Origin: Butyrivibrio sp.
Lineage (GTDB): Bacteria > Bacillota > Clostridia > Lachnospirales > Lachnospiraceae
DNA: 37,066 nt
Reading direction: 5' to 3'
Assembly (NCBI GenBank): GCA_023664865.1
Contig: JAMPEU010000001.1
Coordinates: 107,955 to 145,020, forward strand
Shown: in pieces, positions 32,215-37,066 of the stretch
Numbering within the stretch: the stretch's first letter is position 1
Layout: each line of letters opens with the position of its first letter
Notes under the pieces: generated by a model
Seen by the model: the letters and a program-made list of their open reading frames with translations, nothing else
The model's database searches: none
Told to the model about the DNA's origin: nothing
Program-made: the position numbers and the translations under genes

Positions 32215-34431
32215 ATGGCATTTGATATTAATTTAGAAGAATTTAATTCCATGATTAATAACATTATTGCTGGAATATGCTTTTTCGAGTATGAGGATGG
32301 TAAGCTTAATCCAATTTTTTGTAATGACGGCTTTTTCCGCATGCTTGGATATTCTAAGACCGTAGGCATGGGCTATCTAAAGGCGGCGCAGATGAGCATT
32401 GTTCAGGAGGATATGCCGATATATGAGCAGGGAATCAAGGACATACTTAAGGACGACGGCTCGGTAGAGGTAGAGCTGCGTACCGTAACCGCAAGCGGAA
32501 ATATGAGATGGCTGCAGATAAGGGGCAATCTTTATGCCAGACAAGGCTCTAAGTACATAATCGTCACCATCATTCAGGATATAACCGAGAAGAAAAATAT
32601 TGAAGAAGAACTCAAGCAGCAGGCTGAGCGCCTTCACATCCTGCTTGAGGCTGAAGGTGAGAAAATCATAGATTACAATGCCAAGACCGATGTTTTTGTT
32701 ATCAAAGAGTCGGAAGAATATATGTCTAGCGGGGATATCATAATCAACAGATATTGGCAGAGGTTTGACGGTTCGGATATTCATGCGGAAGATATCGAAA
32801 GCTATAAGACAGTGTTCGGCGGAATGTTGAAGTCTCCCAAACACGATACGATTGAACTCCGCACCAAAAAATTTGACGGTGAGTATAAATGGTATCAGCT
32901 TAACCTCACATCGCTCCTTGGAACAGAAGGTTATGTGACGCGAATCGTAGGCAGGATGATAGATATTAACGATAAAAAGCTGCACGAACTCGATGTGGAG
33001 CTTAAGGAGCAGAAAGATGCGCTTACCGGTCTTTATCCTATGGATGTTACAAGGATGCTTATTCAGAATGCCCTTTTTGAAGAGACCGGCGAAGATGTAC
33101 TGAATGCGCTGATGCTTGTCGATTTGGATAATTTTGCCTCTATAAGTGAAAAGATAGGCCATTCGTATGCCAACAGGATACTTGAGGAGGTGGGCAGCTA
33201 TCTGCGGAAAGTATTTAAAGGCTCGGATATCGTCGGCAGGGGCGAACACGACAGATTTATAATATATATCAGAAATTTAAACAGCTTTACAGAGCTTGAA
33301 CATATGGCAGCCGATATCATTAAGAATATTGACTATCGTCCTGCCAATGTACAGGAAGACATACATATTACATGCAGTATCGGAATGGCGGTATATCCGT
33401 ACCACGGCACCAACTTGGACGAACTTATGGGCAAGGCGGTAAGGGCGTTGTCGAGGGCTAAGGCAAACGGTAAGTATATGTATCGTATTTACGACGCGGC
33501 AGTAACATTGGCGTACCATCTTACCAGAAAGAGCGAAGATAAGGCGTATAATCCGGAAAAAGGCATGAAGCTCAATAAGGGTACGGAAGAATTGATAATG
33601 CGGATTCTGCTTGACGATAAGATGTTAGAGGCGGCATTGACATACGCGATTGAGATTATCACAGTCAGATATAAGTTCCATCGCGCCTATATATGCGGAA
33701 ATGAAAAAGGCAGCCTGCCGCTTTCCGATGAAGTTAAATTTGCAGTCCGCGGATATGAGATGGGAAATGAGAGCGTTGAACATAGGGAATTGCGCAGGGT
33801 TGTTTACGAGGTTTTATATGAATCTTATAAGAACTGCAGCATTATCCATGAGTATGACTTAGGCGCAGACGAAATGCGTTATTATTTCCAGTCCGAAGGA
33901 ATAAAGAGCATGCTTTATTATCCGATTACTTCCAAGGGCGAATTTCAGGGGGCGATTGTATTTGAGAATCGCGTCGAAGCACAGCTTGAGTTTGACGATA
34001 ACTTAATGGAAGAACTGCGCTCGCTATTCAGGGTTATAGAGGCGCATATACTCCAAATCGGGCTTATGGATAGGCTTGGAGACTTTACTACGCAGATAGA
34101 GATGCTTGATAATCTGGATAGTTTCGTGTATATCGTAAATACGGACACGCACGAACTCAGCTTTATCAATAAGAAGATTTTGATGCAGTCTCCGGAAGTA
34201 AAAATCGGCGATATATGTTATAAGGCTATCCAGCATAGGGATACGCCATGCGAGAACTGTATCTTTAACAATATGAATAAAAACGATGCGCATGACAGGC
34301 GTACCGAAGAACTGTTCAATTATTCGCTGCGCTGTTGGTGCAGATGCAGCGCAAGCTGGCTGGAAAACAAAGAAGAAAATACGCTGGGCATGCTGAATTG
34401 CATCGATATATCTGAGTATTTTATTGGATAA
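32215..34431 (+). CDS. PAS-PAS-GGDEF-GAF-PAS signalling protein with degenerate GGDEF
   Basis: 738 residues, no membrane helix seen. PAS-like (about 15-130, ending IIQDITEKKNIEEEL), PAS-like (about 145-255), a GGDEF-like domain (about 265-420), a GAF-like region (about 440-600) and a C-terminal PAS-like part (about 625-735). The C-terminal part carries CYKAIQHRDTPCENC, a cysteine motif I recall from clostridial PAS proteins. The GGDEF signature reads GRGEHDRF (active-site loop EHDRF), so diguanylate cyclase activity is unlikely. Possibly a receptor that binds a ligand and nucleotide and passes it on by protein contact. It lies 15 bp after the hexapeptide gene and slightly overlaps the sortase leader, so it belongs to the same run. 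Ribosome site weak (GATGAGAAG). Confidence 0.85.
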   Translation: MAFDINLEEFNSMINNIIAGICFFEYEDGKLNPIFCNDGFFRMLGYSKTVGMGYLKAAQMSIVQEDMPIYEQGIKDILKDDGSVEVELRTVTASGNMRWLQIRGNLYARQGSKYIIVTIIQDITEKKNIEEELKQQAERLHILLEAEGEKIIDYNAKTDVFVIKESEEYMSSGDIIINRYWQRFDGSDIHAEDIESYKTVFGGMLKSPKHDTIELRTKKFDGEYKWYQLNLTSLLGTEGYVTRIVGRMIDINDKKLHELDVELKEQKDALTGLYPMDVTRMLIQNALFEETGEDVLNALMLVDLDNFASISEKIGHSYANRILEEVGSYLRKVFKGSDIVGRGEHDRFIIYIRNLNSFTELEHMAADIIKNIDYRPANVQEDIHITCSIGMAVYPYHGTNLDELMGKAVRALSRAKANGKYMYRIYDAAVTLAYHLTRKSEDKAYNPEKGMKLNKGTEELIMRILLDDKMLEAALTYAIEIITVRYKFHRAYICGNEKGSLPLSDEVKFAVRGYEMGNESVEHRELRRVVYEVLYESYKNCSIIHEYDLGADEMRYYFQSEGIKSMLYYPITSKGEFQGAIVFENRVEAQLEFDDNLMEELRSLFRVIEAHILQIGLMDRLGDFTTQIEMLDNLDSFVYIVNTDTHELSFINKKILMQSPEVKIGDICYKAIQHRDTPCENCIFNNMNKNDAHDRRTEELFNYSLRCWCRCSASWLENKEENTLGMLNCIDISEYFIG

Positions 34432-34447
34432 AGGAGTTGTTCTTACT

Positions 34448-35632
34448 ATGGCTGACTATAGCGTTGCAGGAAGGCAGTTTCGTACCAAGGCGGATTATGA
34501 TGCAGCACTTAAGGATAAGGCACAGATAGAGGCAATTAAAACCAAAGTAAATATGCAGCAGCCGGGAGAAGTGATTACACTCTCAAAGGATTTAGCGGCT
34601 GGCAAATACCCGATGAAGACACTGGTAGGCAGGGACTTCATAGAAGAGATAGACGAACTGGCTTATAAGTATGAGAAACAGGGTTATACCAAAGACAGTA
34701 AAATAAGACTTTCAAATAAGACTGCTAAAGGCGGCGCGGGAAACAAGAACAGGCAGGCAGGCGGAAGCGCTGCAAAGAGCGGCAATAAGCGTACGCTCGA
34801 CGACTATGACGAGCATATGCAGAAGGAAATAAAAGCAGTTCTTAAGAAGAACGAGCTAAGAAGAAAGCTGATTGTAGTTCTTTGCAGCGTAGTGGCGCTT
34901 GGGTGTTTCGGTTACTACGGTGTGTACTATTATAATGCTGAAAAAGCAGAGTCGGAATATAATGAGCTTAACGACCTTAAAGGCAGTACGGCGCTATCCT
35001 ATGGAACGCCTGAGGTTACTATACACTATACAGAAGATGAGGAGATAGAGCTGGAAGTTCTGGAAGAGTATGCCACTCTATATAACAAGAACAGAAGGCT
35101 GATAGGCTGGATTCAGATTGAAGGCACCAATATTGATTATCCTGTTATGCAGACCACTAATAATGAATACTATCTGGACCATGATTATAATCAGGAAAAG
35201 GACAGGAACGGCAGTATTTTCATGGACAAGGACTGCGACATCGTACACAGAAGCACGAATCTCATTATCTACGGACACAACATGAAGTCCGGCAAAATGT
35301 TCGGCACTTTGGGGAAATACAGCAGTAAGAGTTTCTACGAGGAGCATCCCACATTCCGCTTTGATACGATTTATGAGAAGGGAACCTATCAGGTTATGTA
35401 TGCGTTCCGTTCCCGTATTTACAATGAAGATGAAATTGTTTTTAAATATTATCAGTTCATAGACGCTGTGTCTGAGCAGGAATTTAATTCCAATCTTCAG
35501 GAGATGGCGGCAATATCAATATACGACACCGGCGTGACGGCAAGCTACGGCGACGAACTGCTGACTCTGTCCACCTGCGACAATTCGGAGGAAGACGGAC
35601 GCTTCGTCGTGGTTGCGAAGAGGATTGAGTGA
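34448..35632 (+). CDS. srtB: Class B sortase with long cytoplasmic N-terminal part
   Basis: 394 residues. The sortase domain (about 180-394) has NLIIYGHNMKSGKMFGTLGK with catalytic His277, LLTLSTCDNS with Cys377 and GRFVVVAKR with Arg385. This His-Cys-Arg triad and the class B look fit the srtB family. Odd: the membrane helix is at about 140-160 (LIVVLCSVVALGCFGYYGVY), leaving 140 cytoplasmic residues. These begin MADYSVAGRQFRTKADYDAA, with GRDFIEEIDELAYKYEKQ and a basic Gly/Asn/Lys linker. Most SrtB proteins have the helix at the extreme N-terminus. I set the start at 34448 after AAGGAG; an earlier ATG at 34424 overlaps the previous gene. No LPXTG or NPXTG substrate is encoded in the window. 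Confidence 0.9.
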   Translation: MADYSVAGRQFRTKADYDAALKDKAQIEAIKTKVNMQQPGEVITLSKDLAAGKYPMKTLVGRDFIEEIDELAYKYEKQGYTKDSKIRLSNKTAKGGAGNKNRQAGGSAAKSGNKRTLDDYDEHMQKEIKAVLKKNELRRKLIVVLCSVVALGCFGYYGVYYYNAEKAESEYNELNDLKGSTALSYGTPEVTIHYTEDEEIELEVLEEYATLYNKNRRLIGWIQIEGTNIDYPVMQTTNNEYYLDHDYNQEKDRNGSIFMDKDCDIVHRSTNLIIYGHNMKSGKMFGTLGKYSSKSFYEEHPTFRFDTIYEKGTYQVMYAFRSRIYNEDEIVFKYYQFIDAVSEQEFNSNLQEMAAISIYDTGVTASYGDELLTLSTCDNSEEDGRFVVVAKRIE

Positions 35633-35664
35633 AATAAGTGCAATTTTTTTGCACCCTTATTTCA
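35630..35664 (+). terminator. Hairpin at the end of the sortase gene
   Basis: TGAAATAAGTGCAA (35630-35643) pairs with TTGCA-CCC-TTATTTCA (35650-35665 region) around a T-rich loop. The left arm begins at the stop codon. It overlaps an alternative hairpin with 35680-35694 and the Fic promoter, so it may be part of a switch. Confidence 0.5.
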
Positions 35665-35671
35665 ATTTCAA

Positions 35672-35700
35672 TCGAATTCTTGAAATAAAAGGTGTATAAT
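35672..35700 (+). promoter_or_regulatory. Probable promoter of the Fic gene
   Basis: Perfect TATAAT (35695-35700), 17 bp after a poor -35 (TCGAAT, 35672-35677). The spacer lies in the right arm of an inverted repeat (CACC-CTTATTTCAA, 35652-35665 / TTGAAATAAAAGGTG, 35680-35694). Confidence 0.55.
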
Positions 35701-35741
35701 AGAAGTAGATATTTCAAGTTCGCTGAAAGGAGTCGATACTG

Positions 35742-36884
35742 ATGAATAACCGTGCAGGTCATTATAAATCAAATTTATCGGGTGAAATGGCATATAAGTC
35801 TTTTGTGCCAAGTCCTTTGCCGCCGGTTCCGCCTATTGAATTAACGGAGGATATTGTAGGCTTGCTTATAAAAGCCAATTCCAAACTCGCAGTTTTGGAG
35901 AGTGTTGCTACACGAATCCCCAATGTTGAATTATTCGTATCTATGTATGTACGCAAAGAAGCATTGATGTCTTCACAAATTGAAGGCACACAGGCAACTT
36001 TGGAAGATGTTCTCGATCCATTGCTGGATGTTAATACTAATCGTAATGTAGCAGACGTTGTAAATTATATTAAAGCAACTGAATTTGCAATTGAGCGCTT
36101 ACAGACGATTCCATTGTGTAACCGCTTAATTAAAGAAACTCATGCAGTTTTGATGGAAGGGGTGCGGGGACAGGAAAAAAATCCCGGCGAGTTTAGACAT
36201 TCACAGAACTGGATTGGCGGTCAAGGAAGCACTCTAAAGAATGCCAGATATATTCCACCATCACTGGATGACATGATAGATGCAATGTCTGACCTTGAAA
36301 AATATATCAATGCCGATGATGAACTTGATCCCTTAATTCGTGCAGCATTGATACATTATCAGTTCGAGACCATTCATCCTTTTCTTGATGGAAACGGTCG
36401 CGTAGGCAGGTTGCTGATTACACTGTTTTTAATGGAGAAGAAGGTTCTCACTACTCCAGCACTGTATATTTCCTATTTCCTTAAAAAAAACCGAATAGAA
36501 TACTATGACCGTATGACTGAAGTAAGAGCAAAGGGGAATTACGAGCAATGGATAAAGTTCTTCCTACAGGCTATCATGGAATCCGCTGAAGATGCCGTTG
36601 CCACAATTGATGAGCTAATTGCTCTTCATGACGCTAATGCAGTTGTGGTTTCCGGTTTGGGACGTGCGGCAAAAAATGCCATGCTTGTTTTCAATTACTT
36701 GGAGTCCAATCCTATTATTGAAATCCGAAAAACAGCAGAAGCTTTAGATATTGCCTTTAATACTGCATCCAGTGCAGTCAACCGTTTAGTGGATATTGAC
36801 ATTCTTGTGCAGACATCTAGCATCGGCAGAACTCGAACCTTTGCTTATGAAGCATATCTGGATATTCTGCGTAAAGGAACTTAA
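35742..36884 (+). CDS. Fic family protein with N-terminal inhibitory motif and C-terminal winged helix
   Basis: 380 residues. The Fic core motif HPFLDGNGRVGR starts at His212 (HxFx(D/E)GNGRxxR, the AMP-transfer signature). The N-terminal inhibitory helix has SSQIEG at 77-82 with Glu81, the (S/T)xxxE(G/N) motif that blocks ATP in class II Fic proteins. Residues 310-380 form a helix-turn-helix part (EIRKTAEALDIAFNTASSAV). Fic proteins add AMP (or another nucleotide) to target proteins; the class II enzyme is self-inhibited and may de-AMPylate. Target unknown. Ribosome site AAAGGAG. The C-terminal winged helix suggests autoregulation or binding to its own promoter (inverted repeat upstream). Confidence 0.93.
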   Translation: MNNRAGHYKSNLSGEMAYKSFVPSPLPPVPPIELTEDIVGLLIKANSKLAVLESVATRIPNVELFVSMYVRKEALMSSQIEGTQATLEDVLDPLLDVNTNRNVADVVNYIKATEFAIERLQTIPLCNRLIKETHAVLMEGVRGQEKNPGEFRHSQNWIGGQGSTLKNARYIPPSLDDMIDAMSDLEKYINADDELDPLIRAALIHYQFETIHPFLDGNGRVGRLLITLFLMEKKVLTTPALYISYFLKKNRIEYYDRMTEVRAKGNYEQWIKFFLQAIMESAEDAVATIDELIALHDANAVVVSGLGRAAKNAMLVFNYLESNPIIEIRKTAEALDIAFNTASSAVNRLVDIDILVQTSSIGRTRTFAYEAYLDILRKGT

Positions 36885-36904
36885 TAAAAGGTGTTTTTTG
36901 TAAA

Positions 36905-36918
36905 GAATGCTTGCATTC
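36905..36918. other. Short perfect hairpin after the Fic gene
   Basis: GAATGC-TT-GCATTC, 6-bp stem, no T-run. Between the Fic stop and the partial minus-strand frame. Function not assigned. Confidence 0.35.
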
Positions 36919-37006
36919 TCTTATATTCTATGCTATTATATACGAAATAAAACAAATCTTGATTCTTATACATGGTAACTGTGATATATGGTTGTATTAT
37001 AATCTA

Positions 37007-37066
37007 TTAATATTCGCAGTTGCATGATTCCGGCAGTTCTGCCAGAGATTCAATTTTGTTTGGCAG
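37007..37066 (-). CDS. Possible 3' end of a minus-strand gene (partial)
   Basis: Reading the minus strand from the window edge, 19 codons stay open to TAA at 37007-37009 and encode ...LPNKIESLAELPESCNCEY. The protein-like composition and the stop before a non-coding gap suggest a gene running in from the right. It is too short to identify and may be chance. Confidence 0.3.
   Translation of the reverse strand: MPNKIESLAELPESCNCEY

Noticed and set aside
32377-33249. Open frame of 290 codons on the minus strand inside the PAS-GGDEF gene
   Set aside because: Antisense to a gene with clear domains; composition is typical of a codon shadow.

Overview
The window looks like a chromosomal segment of an anaerobic Firmicute, most likely a Lachnospiraceae-type gut Clostridium. 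This is inferred from moderate AT-richness, AGGAGG-type ribosome binding sites, sigma-A promoters, the anaerobic class III ribonucleotide reductase pair nrdD-nrdG, class B sortase, PAS/GGDEF proteins and the serC-serA-DUF1015 order. I have no alignment, so the family placement is an inference.

Layout. 1-6200: amino-acid biosynthesis (ilvB; serC-serA; a DUF1015 gene). Two copies of a long palindromic repeat sit just after the ilvB and serA stop codons in opposite orientation. 6321-9826: glgB with an unusual Lys/Ala/Glu-rich tail, overlapped by an MscS channel gene, then tRNA-Thr(CGT) with its own promoter and terminator. 9935-10814: a small gene next to a broken DUF4160 gene, and an unrecognised 121-residue gene. 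10831-13636: nrdD-nrdG behind a promoter carrying three elements exactly 21 bp apart. 13669-18891: an accessory stretch with a small membrane protein, two paralogous Sel1-repeat proteins (one has lost its lipobox cysteine), two small genes and a secreted transglutaminase-like protein. 18995-19281: a decayed RelB/YafQ toxin-antitoxin locus. 19428-21723: a divergent locus of an XRE repressor and a run of four small or unusual genes. 21854-23414: an orphan ABC permease/ATPase pair on the minus strand. 23630-26180: argH and asd. 26252-35632: signalling and envelope genes (EAL protein, AAA ATPase, topB, hexapeptide-repeat protein, PAS-GGDEF-GAF protein, class B sortase). 35742-36884: a Fic AMP-transferase with a C-terminal winged helix.

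The most interesting part is 19428-21723. The XRE repressor is transcribed divergently from a 55-residue protein whose residues 10-43 align without gaps to the repressor's own C-terminal residues 78-111 (14 of 34 identical by eye). This is the architecture of a repressor with a SinI-like antagonist. The intergenic region holds three copies of an 11-bp near-palindrome, and the outer two cover the -35 boxes of the two divergent promoters. Downstream on the same strand are a 92-residue protein, a 73-residue protein with FYVE-like cysteine spacing, and a membrane-anchored 324-residue protein. I propose this as a previously unnamed, self-regulated module. Its output function is unknown.

All calls were made by reading sequence and motifs without database searches. 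Most catalytic motifs are directly visible. Start-site choices, promoters and operator identities are inferences with the stated confidence.
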